This document shows, piece by piece, positions 36,801 to 45,312 of a stretch of DNA of 64,000 nucleotides (positions are counted from its first letter, which is position 1; each line of letters opens with the position of its first letter). A model generated the notes under the pieces. That model was not told where the DNA came from and ran no database searches. It saw only the letters and a program-made list of their open reading frames with translations. The stretch covers positions 1 to 64,000 of the forward strand of contig NZ_KK069992.1 in assembly GCF_000576425.1 (NCBI RefSeq). Reading direction: 5' to 3'. The position numbers and the translations under genes are program-made. The stretch comes from Brachybacterium phenoliresistens (GTDB taxonomy: Bacteria > Actinomycetota > Actinomycetes > Actinomycetales > Dermabacteraceae).

Positions 36801-37939
36801 TCGGCGCACCGGTTCCCGGGGCCGCACGGACCGGCGAGGTGGGCATGGACCGCATGCGGATCATGGCCGAACGGCAGTTCGCGGCCGACGGCGTGCACCT
36901 GGAGCACTCCCCGGACTACCACCGGATGCTGCTGGGCTCCTTCGAGCGCGCGATCCAGGACGGGCTGATCGAGGACGAGGAGATCCGCGAGCGGATCCGC
37001 CGGGCCGCGCACGTGCTCGGATGGATGGTCCAGCCCGACGGGCGGCTCGTCCAGCTCGGCGACACCCCGGCCACCGTTATGACGACCAAGGGCGCCACCT
37101 CGCTCGACCCGCAGACGGAGTTCATCCTGTCCGACGGCGCCCGCGGGCAGGCCCCGACCCAGGAGCTCGCCGTCTTCCACGACGGCGGCTACGCCTTCGT
37201 GCGCAGCCCCGCCCCGCGCGGGCCCGGCGAGCTCGGGACGTCCGGCTACCTGGCCTTCAGCGCAGCCTTCCACTCCCGCGCCCACAAGCACGCCGATGAC
37301 CTCAACGTCGTCTGGTACGACCGGGGCGCGGAGATCCTCGTGGACGCCGGGCGCTACGGCTACGGCGACCTGCTGCCCGCCGACTCGCCGCTGCGCAAGC
37401 AGGGCTTCTACTACGGCTCCCCGGAGCGCCAGTACGTCGAGGGCACCCGGGCGCACAACACGCTGATGATGGACGGGGCCGACCAGGAGCGCCGCTCCCG
37501 GGAGCCCTACGGCAGCGCCATCCTCGACGCGACCCAGGACGGCGAGGTCTTCGACCTCTCCGCGCGCGTCCACCACGCCGACTACATCCATCGCCGCCGC
37601 GTCGTCTTCACGCCGGGCCGCGAGCTGCGCGTGCTCGACGCGGTCTTCTCCCAGGCCCCGGAGACCCGCGAGGCCGTGATCTGGTTCAACGTCGCCGGCG
37701 ACTTCGAGCTCGTCCAGTCCGAGGAGACCCTCGTGCTGGAGCGCCCCTCCGAGGAGGGGCCGCTGCGGCTCGAGATCACCGGCCCCGGCCGCCTGCTCGA
37801 ACCGGTGCGCGGGGCGACGGATCCGCTGCGCGGATGGCGCTCCCGCCAGGACCGCTCGCTCGAGCCCGTCTGGTCGATCGGCTTCGCCGTCCCCGTCGAG
37901 ACCCGCGCGGCGGTCAGCACGATCCTCCGCCTCTCCTGA
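33854..37939 (+). CDS. Membrane-anchored coiled-coil + GT4 glycosyltransferase + heparinase II/III-like lyase fusion
   Basis: A 1361-aa protein. Residues 5-57 hold two membrane helices; about 65-215 is a long, regular Ala/Glu/Arg coiled coil; 360-780 is a GT4 domain (V-L-P-D-T-Q-T-G-Y-T-L-R, V-P-N-S-V-E, I-V-G-D-G-D-Y-L, T-G-R-V-P-H-E-E, K-P-F-E-A-F-S-T-G); 800-1361 is a heparinase II/III-like domain with N-P-K-N-N-H-G-F-Y-T-A (about 964), L-E-H-S-P-D-Y-H-R (about 1016) and H-S-R-A-H-K-H-A-D-D (about 1138). The lyase part is closely similar to the separate 38035 protein. No frameshift is visible. Synthase and polymer-cleaving activity on one membrane anchor is unusual and may set chain length. 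Confidence 0.85.
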   Translation: MRQNVRTAILAGGAGWALAVILLALAAATGQPLLAAAAGILGIVLVIGTCIVAHRVIDQAVTSTYRLATRAKNLEERERSLADRASVLEAAERALEERAAALEDGAGALERRADGLEGSLREHGDRLEGIDAALASARTELARTGGVVSRIDGAVGDLAERHRATATGVAGLTEQVVALEESSRTLSGGVQNLRTAHARGKERLESVRKDVRVLRERVPAGFLQEVETEVAQLSGTSREITRASFESALMLGRTPTAVISPELAARLFDDYLSHGDFLRTRPLLEHFDLLSGQSLTNLRAIYRAFRAAGYWDLAARVVAEVARKSRRENDARAVDKIEHEIELFAHPTTVSPDLPEGDPHDPQGPILHVVGRVLPDTQTGYTLRTQYTALAQARKGLPVAIVGQAGITEHEVEQIEHYVHQGVDYYLLPGKPRKDLLLDEWLAENMVQLAHLVQQVRPSVLHAQSDFFNALIAHAVGARYGIPTVYESRGFWEESWLSRTITSQGWGQEAESLFSMYGLPAAYTLRRHAEEVVRELADHVFTLAEVMRDHILESARGAIEPSAVSIVPNSVEPSSFPVQEPDQELKAQIGLPPDAVVVGYISSIVEYEGIDTLLDAYHLASNVSDAPMCLLIVGDGDYLPTLKKHAEAQKMQGVHFTGRVPHEEVLRYYGLIDLFVVPRKPAAVADLVTPLKPFEAFSTGRAVILSDVGALQEIARQSQAVETFTAGSADDLSRKLLALVEDPARRADLSARAAAWVRNHRTWDSNVSEYYRVYRSLGYAGPASEALAAELRLRERAVNAGDVIDALRDVETAPLTGWFSLDRMKQSGQDILEHGWVFEEFEPIRVAESPDWASYGHRHRTWGFNLHTWKFLEPLLREHTESGDRRWLEASLDIALDWLATYLGDEPPEDPMAWYDMSLALRAPMLLNLLIRVSRHDDLRPQAAILVDGLLRHMEELHRDEAFNPKNNHGFYTAASQLHLARFGAPVPGAARTGEVGMDRMRIMAERQFAADGVHLEHSPDYHRMLLGSFERAIQDGLIEDEEIRERIRRAAHVLGWMVQPDGRLVQLGDTPATVMTTKGATSLDPQTEFILSDGARGQAPTQELAVFHDGGYAFVRSPAPRGPGELGTSGYLAFSAAFHSRAHKHADDLNVVWYDRGAEILVDAGRYGYGDLLPADSPLRKQGFYYGSPERQYVEGTRAHNTLMMDGADQERRSREPYGSAILDATQDGEVFDLSARVHHADYIHRRRVVFTPGRELRVLDAVFSQAPETREAVIWFNVAGDFELVQSEETLVLERPSEEGPLRLEITGPGRLLEPVRGATDPLRGWRSRQDRSLEPVWSIGFAVPVETRAAVSTILRLS

Positions 37940-38034
37940 CCGCCGCCGCCCCGGCAGCACGTCCCCGTCCCTGCGATCCTCCTCCGCCCGGCGCCCGCCG
38001 GGCTCTGCACCGCCGCACCACCAGGAAGTACCCC

Positions 38035-39852
38035 ATGAGCGACAGCCTCCGCTCGGTCCCGTCAGACACCGCCGCCGACACCCCCGGGCCCGAAGGCCCC
38101 GCACCGGCCCCCGCTGATCTGGTCGCCCGCTCCCGGGACGCCCTGCGCGAGCGCGGCGTCGACCTCGACCAGGCCCTCACGGCCCTGCGCGAGGCGCCGC
38201 TGCCGGACCTCACCGGCTGGTTCACCATCAGCCGCAGCCGGCAGGACCCCCGGGCCGTCCTCGAGACCGGGTGGAGGTTCGCGAAGTTCGAGCCCGTCCC
38301 GGTCGCCGCGCTCACGGACTGGTCCCGCTACGGCCGGGAGCACCGCTCCTGGGGGTTCCACCTCCACGCCTTCGAGTTCATGGACCCGCTGCTGCGCGCC
38401 GCCGACGAGGAGGACGGCGGCCGCTGGCTGGACGAGGCGGTCCGCATCGCCCTGAGCTGGATCTCCCTGCACCGCGACGCCGACGACGAGGCCGATCCGA
38501 TGGTCTGGTACGACATGTCGCAGTCGCTGCGCACCCCGCGGCTGATCGCCCTCGCCCTGCGTGCCGCGCGGCGCGAGGACCTCCGGGACCACACCGTGGT
38601 CCTGGCCGAGGCCCTCGCCTGGCACCTCGACGAGCTGCACGAGGACCGGGCCTTCAACCCCCGCAACAACCACGGCTTCTACACCGCGGTGTCCCAGGTC
38701 CATGCCGCCAAGCACCTGGGCATGCTGCCGGACGCCCCCCGCACGGCCGAGGAGGGCGAGGAGCGCCTGGCCCGCATGGCGCGCTCGCAGTTCGGCCCGG
38801 ACGGCGTCCACCTCGAGCACTCCCCGGACTACCACCGGATGCTCCTGAACTCCTTCGAGCTGGCCGTGCGCGACGGGCTCATCGAGGACGAGGAGATCCG
38901 CGGCCGCATCGAGCGGGCCGCGCAGGTGCTGGGCTGGATGGTCCAGCCCGACGGGACCATGCTGCAGTTCGGGGACTCCCCGGCGACCCCGGTGGTGGCC
39001 TCGACCGCGGAGTCGATCGATCCGCAGACCCGTTTCATCCTCACCGACGGCGCGCACGGCGAGCCGGCGACGCAGGAGCTCGCCGTGTACCCCGACGGCG
39101 GCTACGCCTTCGTGCGCTCCCCGCAGCCGAGCAGACCGGGCGAGCTGTCCCAGGGCGGGTACCTCGCCTTCAGCGCCGCCTTCCACTCCCGCGCCCACAA
39201 GCACGCCGACGACCTCAACGTCGTCTGGTTCGACCGGGGCCGCCAGATCCTCACCGACGCCGGACGCTTCGGCTACGGCGAGCTGCTGGGGCGGGACTCC
39301 CCGCTGCGCGAGGAGGGCTACTACTACGCAGCCCCCGAACGCCAGTACGTCGAGAGCACCATGGCCCACAACACCCTCATGCTCGACGGCCGCAACCAGC
39401 GCCGTCACGGCCGCCAGCCCTACGGCAGCGGCCTGGGCGAATGCCTCGACAAGGGCGGGCGCTTCGACCTCAGCGGCCGGGTCCGCCACGAGGACTACGT
39501 GCACCGCCGGCGCGTGGTCTACATCCCGGGCCGGGAGCTGCGGCTCCTGGACGCCGTCCACTCCGGGGCGGATCACGTCCGCGAGGGGACCGTCTGGCTG
39601 AACGTCGACGGCGGCTTCGAGCTGGAGAGCGTGGGGGAGGAGATCGTCCTGATCGCCCCCGGTCCCGGGGAGCCCGTGCGCCTGAGCATCACCGGACCCG
39701 GAACGCCGATCGAGCCGGTGCGCGGGCAGCGCGAGCCGATGCGCGGCTGGCGCTCCCGGGTGGACCGCGACCTCGAGCCGACGTGGTCCCTCGGCTTCAC
39801 CTTCCCGATCGACACCCGCGCCAGCGTCACGACGACGCTGCGTCTGTCCTGA
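38035..39852 (+). CDS. Heparinase II/III-like lyase
   Basis: A 605-aa protein almost wholly homologous to the lyase part of the 1361-aa fusion upstream, with the same motifs N-P-R-N-N-H-G-F-Y-T-A (about 211), L-E-H-S-P-D-Y-H-R (about 262), H-S-R-A-H-K-H-A-D-D (about 385) and the final W-R-S-R beta-sandwich region. It has no signal peptide, so it would act in the cytosol or on lipid-linked polymer. These enzymes cleave uronic-acid polysaccharides by beta-elimination or hydrolysis. ATG 38035 has AGGAAG. Probably arose by tandem duplication of, or donated, the fusion's C-terminal half. Confidence 0.83.
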   Translation: MSDSLRSVPSDTAADTPGPEGPAPAPADLVARSRDALRERGVDLDQALTALREAPLPDLTGWFTISRSRQDPRAVLETGWRFAKFEPVPVAALTDWSRYGREHRSWGFHLHAFEFMDPLLRAADEEDGGRWLDEAVRIALSWISLHRDADDEADPMVWYDMSQSLRTPRLIALALRAARREDLRDHTVVLAEALAWHLDELHEDRAFNPRNNHGFYTAVSQVHAAKHLGMLPDAPRTAEEGEERLARMARSQFGPDGVHLEHSPDYHRMLLNSFELAVRDGLIEDEEIRGRIERAAQVLGWMVQPDGTMLQFGDSPATPVVASTAESIDPQTRFILTDGAHGEPATQELAVYPDGGYAFVRSPQPSRPGELSQGGYLAFSAAFHSRAHKHADDLNVVWFDRGRQILTDAGRFGYGELLGRDSPLREEGYYYAAPERQYVESTMAHNTLMLDGRNQRRHGRQPYGSGLGECLDKGGRFDLSGRVRHEDYVHRRRVVYIPGRELRLLDAVHSGADHVREGTVWLNVDGGFELESVGEEIVLIAPGPGEPVRLSITGPGTPIEPVRGQREPMRGWRSRVDRDLEPTWSLGFTFPIDTRASVTTTLRLS

Positions 39853-39894
39853 TCCCCGCCGTCCGCACCACCTGACGACAAGGAAGCACCCCCC

Positions 39895-41628
39895 GTGAAC
39901 ATCACCTTCGTCTGCTCCGCCCGGACTCGCAGGGCCCGATCGCTGCTCCCCCTGCTCTTCGACGCGGTCGTCGAGGACGCACGCACCGTCTTCGGCGAGG
40001 CGGTCGACCACCGCCATCTCGACGAGAGCACCGCGATCTTCAACGCCGACCGGATGGCGGGGGCCTGGCGGCCCTCCACCTGGCACGAGGAGGCCGGCGA
40101 GATCATCGCCGTGTCCCAGCCGCCGATCCCCGTGGACGAGGATTGCGAGGCCGACGGCTACTGGGGCACGGTCGCCCCGATCGTGCGCGGCGGGCGCCAG
40201 GGCCGGCTGCTGCCCAACCATGCCGGGATCCTGCGCCGGGCCGACGGCTCCGTGCAGGTCTGGACAGACACCTTAGGCCTGGGGCGCATGTACTACGTCA
40301 TGAACGACGACTTCGTCGCCGCCTCCAACCACATCGGCATCCTCACCCACTTCCTCGACGGGCCCGTCGAGGCCGATGCCGAGGCGATCAGCCGCTACGT
40401 CCACGCCGGCTGGTTCACCGGCGACGACTCGCCGATCCGCGGGATCCGCCGCCTGCGCGAGGCCGGCACGATCGACGTGTCCCCGTCCGGCCAGGTGACC
40501 GTCGGCGAGCACACCGACCTCACCGAGCTCGTGGGCCGCCGCGACGCACGGCCCGACTACGAGGGCATGATCGACCAGACCCGGCGGATCGCCCGGAACC
40601 TCGACCGGCTCAGCGTGCGCACCTCGACGGTGTACCTCAGCGGCGGCCGCGATTCCCGCATGACCGCCGCGATCTGGCTCAGCGGCGGCGGGGACGCCCG
40701 CGTCATCACGCTGGGCACGCTGGAGGCGGAGGCGGAGATCGCCCAGCAGCTGATGGCCGAGTTCTCCGGCTTGGAGGCGCCGGGCCAGGAGGTCCGCCAC
40801 GACCTCACCTATCCCAGTCCCGGCACCATCACGATGAGCCTCGAGGAGCGCTTCCACAACGCCTTCGCCATGTGGGACGGCGACGCCGCCCCCACCAACG
40901 TGCGCTCCAACGTGCGGATCCCGGGCGGGCGCGCCGGCCTCAGCATCGGCGGCGTCGGCGGGGAGATCATGCACGGGTACTACTACCACCGGCCCGGGGA
41001 CCTCGAGAAGATCGAGAAGCTGCCGCACCCCGTCGCGTACGCGGCCAAGAGCTTCCAGGGCAACCTCGTCACCCCCGAGGCCGCCGCCGGGATGGACGGG
41101 TTCTTCGACCGCAGCTACGAGCGGGCCCGTCGCCACGGCCGCGAGGACCTCGCCGCGCTGGACTACCTCTACCTCACGGAGAAGTTCCGCCGCTGGGGCA
41201 ACCAGGCGCTCGGCTCGATGTCCGCGATCATGCTCTCCGGCCCCGCGTACGTGCGCGCCTGCTTCGACCTCGACCCGCAGGAGAGGATCGAGAAGGTCTT
41301 CCCCGACGAGATCGTGCGCCGCGCCATGCCGGCCTGGACAAGCGTGCCCTACTACAAGGCGCAGATCGCGGATTCGAAGAAGAGCATGAAGAAGAAGCTC
41401 TCCACCTACGACACGGATCCGGACTACTTCCAGGAGGCGTTCCGCAGCCCCCGGCTGTGGCCGCAGTTCCTGCGCGAGGACCGCATCGGCGACTTCCTCG
41501 AGATCATCCGCGGGGAGGACGCCCTGCCGGTCCACGAGTCCTGGCTGAACCGTGCCATGTGGGTGGACCGCATCGGCACCCACGTCGATGCGCTGAACCG
41601 TCGCGCGGAGGAGGTGCGCGGACGATGA
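39895..41628 (+). CDS. Asparagine-synthetase-like ligase 2 (no Cys2)
   Basis: A 577-aa paralog of the 26951 protein, starting GTG with the same M-N-I-T-F; a Cys occurs at residue 7 but not at position 2. The PP-loop L-S-G-G-R-D-S-R is near residue 248, and the degenerate glutaminase-like N domain has G-L-G-R-M-Y-Y-V. Its stop overlaps the start of the next gene (ATGA at 41625), a heparinase-like/alpha-beta hydrolase fusion, so they are co-translated. The target carboxylate is unknown; uronic-acid carboxylates of the polymer are the natural candidates. Confidence 0.8.
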   Translation: MNITFVCSARTRRARSLLPLLFDAVVEDARTVFGEAVDHRHLDESTAIFNADRMAGAWRPSTWHEEAGEIIAVSQPPIPVDEDCEADGYWGTVAPIVRGGRQGRLLPNHAGILRRADGSVQVWTDTLGLGRMYYVMNDDFVAASNHIGILTHFLDGPVEADAEAISRYVHAGWFTGDDSPIRGIRRLREAGTIDVSPSGQVTVGEHTDLTELVGRRDARPDYEGMIDQTRRIARNLDRLSVRTSTVYLSGGRDSRMTAAIWLSGGGDARVITLGTLEAEAEIAQQLMAEFSGLEAPGQEVRHDLTYPSPGTITMSLEERFHNAFAMWDGDAAPTNVRSNVRIPGGRAGLSIGGVGGEIMHGYYYHRPGDLEKIEKLPHPVAYAAKSFQGNLVTPEAAAGMDGFFDRSYERARRHGREDLAALDYLYLTEKFRRWGNQALGSMSAIMLSGPAYVRACFDLDPQERIEKVFPDEIVRRAMPAWTSVPYYKAQIADSKKSMKKKLSTYDTDPDYFQEAFRSPRLWPQFLREDRIGDFLEIIRGEDALPVHESWLNRAMWVDRIGTHVDALNRRAEEVRGR

Positions 41629-44423
41629 CCCATCCCCTCCTCGCCCGTCTCGAGACGGGCTACTTCGCGTCCCGGGCCAGCGACGTGCGCGCCGCGACGT
41701 TCCTGGCCGAGGGCCGCACGAGGATCGGCGAGAGCACGGTGGCCGTGCTGGAGCCCGCCTCGTACGACGCGGGCGGCGACCTGCCGCGCGTGCACGCCCT
41801 GGCGCTGCAGTCGCTGCGGTGGATCGACCCGCTGCGCCGTGCTCGCGGCGCGGTCGAGGGCGCCGATGCGGCATGGACCCGCATCGCCCTGGCCTGGTCC
41901 CGCTCCCGCACCGCGCAGGATCCGGCCTCGGACGCCTGGCGGCCGATCCCGCTCGAGCAGCGCGCCGTCGCCCTGGCCCTCGGCGCGCCCGAGGGCAGCG
42001 AGGCGCTGGCCCTGATCCCCGCGCATCTGGAACGGCTCGCGGAGCTGGAGTCCGAGGGCGGCACCGCCGAGCGCCGCCTGCAGCTGCTGCGGATCCGCCT
42101 GGCGCTGCAGCTGCGGCAGGGCGACGGCCCCGAGCAGCTGCGTGCGAGCACGATCGCCGCCGCCGAGTCCGCGTTCACTGCGGACGGCTATGCCGTGGCG
42201 AAGGACCTCTCCGCGGTCGCCGAGGCGGCGCGCCAGTGGGAGGAGGCCCTGCGCGAGGCGGAGGTCGACCCGGGGCACGAGATCTTCGCGCGGATCCGCG
42301 CGACAGGATTCTGGCGCCATGCCCTGGCGCCGGACGGCACGCTGGTCCCGGTCGGCGGGGCGCTTCCGGAGCAGATCCCCGGCGCCGAGGATCCGCGCAC
42401 CCGGTACGTCATCACCGGCGGCGAGGAAGGATCGGCGCCCGAGGAGATCTCCCGCGTGGACCCGACGGGCCTGGTGAGCCTGCGCAGCGGCTGGGGCGAG
42501 ACCGAGCGGGACGCCCGCGACGAGACGCTCATGACCATGGTGCTGGGTCCTGTGCGCGACCGCGAGGCCCACCACGACCCTGCCCGCCTCACCTACCACT
42601 CCCAGGGCCGGGCCTGGCTCATCGACCCCGTGGACGAGGCGGCTTCCGGCTCCGACGCCCATTCGATCGTCGACGTCGAGGACGTGCGCTACCGCCTGCA
42701 CGGCGGGGCGGAGCTGGTGCGCCACTACGCCGACGAGCGCGTCGAGGGCCTGATGGTCAAGGCCGACGTCCACCTGCGGGTGCAATGGCAGCGCCATGTG
42801 GTCCTGGCCCGGACCGGCAACTACGTCGTCGTCGACGACACCGTGCGGTCCTCGCAGGAGCACGTCGCCCACCTGCAGTGGATCGTGGCCCCCGATGTGC
42901 GCATCGAGCCGGGGGCGCGCGGCTTCCGGCTGCACGCCGACGGGCGCACCGTCGCCCTGCACGTGTCGACCGCCGGTCTGAAGGACCATCGGATCGAGGA
43001 GATCGCGGATGCGGACGGCCGCCGCATCGCCTGGCGCATCCGGGTGCCCCTGGTGGGGCGCAGCAACCGGGCCATCACCGTCGTCTCCGACGTCGTGGAT
43101 CCCGCCGTCTTCGACGCCCGCCGCGTGCCGCGCGGCGGCAAGGAGTTCACCGTCGACATCCGGGACAAGCACCTGGACGAGACGCTCGTGGTCACGCCCG
43201 AGCTCTCCGCCGTGGTGCCCTCCGGTCTCGATCCCGAGGAGGCCGTCGCCCGGACCATCGCGCTCGGCGCGGCCGGGGACATGACCCCCGAGGAGGCCCT
43301 CGCCCAGCGCGTCGCCGTGCGCCGCGCCATCGAGGAGATCAAGGCCGAGGTCCGTGCCGCGGGCGGCGGCGTCCCCGCCCGCGAGCGGGGCATCGACCGG
43401 CTGCTCGCCGCCGGCGAGGAGCTGCGGGTGCACGGGCTGCGCGACCACGGCTACGGCGCCGCGCTCATCGACCTCGCCGGGACGGATCTCGCCGACCGCG
43501 TGGAGCGCCACCCCCAGGTCGGGAACCTGCGCCGCGGCCCCCTGGTCCGCTTCGCCGAGGAGGATCTCGTCCAGCCCGGATACTCCGTGCCCGTGCGCAC
43601 CACCCTGGACGCAGGGACCGTCCCCACGGATGCGCGCGAGCCCTTCGTGTGGAGCGTCGACCTGGGCCAGCTGGTCCCCTCGGCCTACCTCCACGACGCC
43701 CCTGGGGACGTCCTGACCGTCTACTTCCACGGCGCCACCGACCGCACGAAGTTCACGATGCCCCGCTACGAGCGCCTGCGCTCCATGCCGACCCTCGGGC
43801 TGGGGCCCGTCATGTTCTTCTCGGACCCGTGCCTGGACCTCGACTCCCGCATGATGCTCTCCTGGTACGTCGGCACGGAGGACCAGGACCTGCACCGCGA
43901 GATCGCCCGCATGATCGATGCGTACGCCCGTCACCGCGGGATCGAGAAGGTGCTGCTGGTCGGGAACTCGGGCGGCGGCTTCGCGGCCCTGCAGCAGGGC
44001 GCGTACCTCGAGGGAGCCCGCGTGGTCTCCTTCAACCCGCAGATCCAGGTGGACCGCTACGTGCCCCGGATCGCCGAGGTCGCGCACTGGGCGCTGTTCG
44101 GCCGGGACACCGTGAGCGACGACCCGGTGCACGCCCCGCGCATGGATCTCATCGAGCGGTACCGACGGATCGGCTTCGACCAGGACGTCCTGCTCATCCA
44201 GAACCCCGGCGACGACCATCACCACCAGGAGCACTTCCTACCCTTCACCGAGGCGTTCGCCGCCTCGGAGCGGGCGGACCGGCTGCGCACCCTCACCCCG
44301 TACCTCGGGCCGGGCCACCGCGTCCCCGGGTCCGAGGAGTACCTGCAGATCGTCCGGGACGAGGCGGCCGCGCCCTCGGACCGGCCCTGGCGTCTGCGGG
44401 GGCTGCGGGACCTCGGCTCATGA
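41625..44423 (+). CDS. Degenerate heparinase II/III-like domain fused to alpha/beta hydrolase
   Basis: A 932-aa protein. Residues 1-560 follow the heparinase II/III layout (alpha/alpha helices, then beta-sandwich with E-A-H-H-D-P-A-R-L-T-Y-H near 315), but the N-N-H-G and E-x-S-x-x-Y-H motifs of the intact paralogs are missing, so lyase activity is doubtful. Residues 660-932 form an alpha/beta hydrolase with nucleophile elbow V-G-N-S-G-G-G-F-A-A-L (about 780) and a G-D-D-H-H-H-Q-E-H segment as candidate acid/His loop. Start and stop both overlap neighbours. A diverged homolog of the same architecture is at 48606-51476. Confidence 0.78.
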   Translation: MTHPLLARLETGYFASRASDVRAATFLAEGRTRIGESTVAVLEPASYDAGGDLPRVHALALQSLRWIDPLRRARGAVEGADAAWTRIALAWSRSRTAQDPASDAWRPIPLEQRAVALALGAPEGSEALALIPAHLERLAELESEGGTAERRLQLLRIRLALQLRQGDGPEQLRASTIAAAESAFTADGYAVAKDLSAVAEAARQWEEALREAEVDPGHEIFARIRATGFWRHALAPDGTLVPVGGALPEQIPGAEDPRTRYVITGGEEGSAPEEISRVDPTGLVSLRSGWGETERDARDETLMTMVLGPVRDREAHHDPARLTYHSQGRAWLIDPVDEAASGSDAHSIVDVEDVRYRLHGGAELVRHYADERVEGLMVKADVHLRVQWQRHVVLARTGNYVVVDDTVRSSQEHVAHLQWIVAPDVRIEPGARGFRLHADGRTVALHVSTAGLKDHRIEEIADADGRRIAWRIRVPLVGRSNRAITVVSDVVDPAVFDARRVPRGGKEFTVDIRDKHLDETLVVTPELSAVVPSGLDPEEAVARTIALGAAGDMTPEEALAQRVAVRRAIEEIKAEVRAAGGGVPARERGIDRLLAAGEELRVHGLRDHGYGAALIDLAGTDLADRVERHPQVGNLRRGPLVRFAEEDLVQPGYSVPVRTTLDAGTVPTDAREPFVWSVDLGQLVPSAYLHDAPGDVLTVYFHGATDRTKFTMPRYERLRSMPTLGLGPVMFFSDPCLDLDSRMMLSWYVGTEDQDLHREIARMIDAYARHRGIEKVLLVGNSGGGFAALQQGAYLEGARVVSFNPQIQVDRYVPRIAEVAHWALFGRDTVSDDPVHAPRMDLIERYRRIGFDQDVLLIQNPGDDHHHQEHFLPFTEAFAASERADRLRTLTPYLGPGHRVPGSEEYLQIVRDEAAAPSDRPWRLRGLRDLGS

Positions 44424-45268
44424 CGGGTGCTCTGCGGGCGCCCGATGCGGCCGAGGCCTGGATCCAGCACGAGATCCGCCGGACGGCCTTCGTGCATGCC
44501 ATGGGCGGTGCGGTGGACACCGGCGGGCTCGGCGCGGTGGCGCTGCGCTTCGACCACGGCATGGTGAACTTCGCCGAGCACGTCCTGCCGCTGACCATCG
44601 CCCGGCGGATCACGGTCGCGCAGGCCCACAACCCCCGCACCGGCGACCTGCGCGAGAACCGGGGCGTCACCGCCGAGGAGATCGACGGCTGGGTGCGTGC
44701 GCGGCACGTGGAGATCTGGAACCACACGGCCTCCCATCGGGGCGTGAGCACCACCGAGGACATCCTGGACGAGGTCGTCGCCTCCCTCGCCGAGATCGAG
44801 GAGCAGCTGCCCTCGACCCGCGGCAGAGTCTGGGGCTTCAACCCGCCGGGGATCCCGGGGGAGGACTACGCCGGGTTCGCCAAGGGGTCCCGCCCCGAGG
44901 AGTGGACCACCGAGGCCGGGCGCATCATCCTCGCCCACCACGCCGTGGTCTCCGGGCACATCCCCGGGACCGCGCAGCGGGTCCTGGACGGGACCGTTCG
45001 CGACGGCCTCGCGCACGTGACCATGGACGCCCGTCCCGTGGAGGAGATCATCGCCCGGATCGACGCCGCAGCGAGGAAGCGCCGGGGCCTGCAGCTCATG
45101 CTGCATCCCTCGCGTCTGGGCCGGGACGGGAAGCTCTCCGTCGAGGGCCTCACCGCCGTGCTGGACCACCTGGTCGCGCTGCGGGACCGCGGGGAGATCA
45201 TGACGCTGTCGCCGTACCAGCTGGTGCTGGCCGATGCGAGGCACCCGCGCCCCGCAGACCCGGTCTGA
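44420..45268 (+). CDS. Polysaccharide deacetylase-like protein
   Basis: A 282-aa NodB-like protein. A-L-R-F-D-H-G replaces the usual T-F-D-D-G motif 1, W-N-H-T-A-S-H supplies the H-T-x-x-H zinc motif, and L-M-L-H-P-S fits motif 5. No signal peptide is seen, so a cytoplasmic substrate such as a nucleotide sugar or lipid-linked polymer is possible. Start overlaps the upstream stop (ATGA). The last plus-strand gene of the block; followed by the 45267-45312 hairpin. Confidence 0.75.
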   Translation: MTGALRAPDAAEAWIQHEIRRTAFVHAMGGAVDTGGLGAVALRFDHGMVNFAEHVLPLTIARRITVAQAHNPRTGDLRENRGVTAEEIDGWVRARHVEIWNHTASHRGVSTTEDILDEVVASLAEIEEQLPSTRGRVWGFNPPGIPGEDYAGFAKGSRPEEWTTEAGRIILAHHAVVSGHIPGTAQRVLDGTVRDGLAHVTMDARPVEEIIARIDAAARKRRGLQLMLHPSRLGRDGKLSVEGLTAVLDHLVALRDRGEIMTLSPYQLVLADARHPRPADPV

Positions 45269-45312
45269 TCCGCCCCGGTCCGCTCCCGCCCGCACGGCGG
45301 ACGCGACGGATC
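45267..45312. terminator. Two-part hairpin at the end of the polysaccharide operon
   Basis: Outer GATCCG/CGGATC (45267-45272, 45307-45312) and inner GTCCGC/GCGGAC (45278-45283, 45297-45302) pairings form a long stem overlapping the stop of the deacetylase gene and the stop of the small minus-strand gene. Confidence 0.5.

Noticed and set aside
33698-38104. A 1468-codon open frame on the minus strand opposite the GT4-lyase fusion
   Set aside because: Low-complexity Arg/Gly/Val-rich translation without domains; the plus frame has three clear domains.
33854-39852. True heparin or heparan sulfate degradation
   Set aside because: No signal peptides, sulfatases or uptake genes accompany the lyase-like domains; they lie within an export and synthesis locus, so the family name does not indicate substrate.
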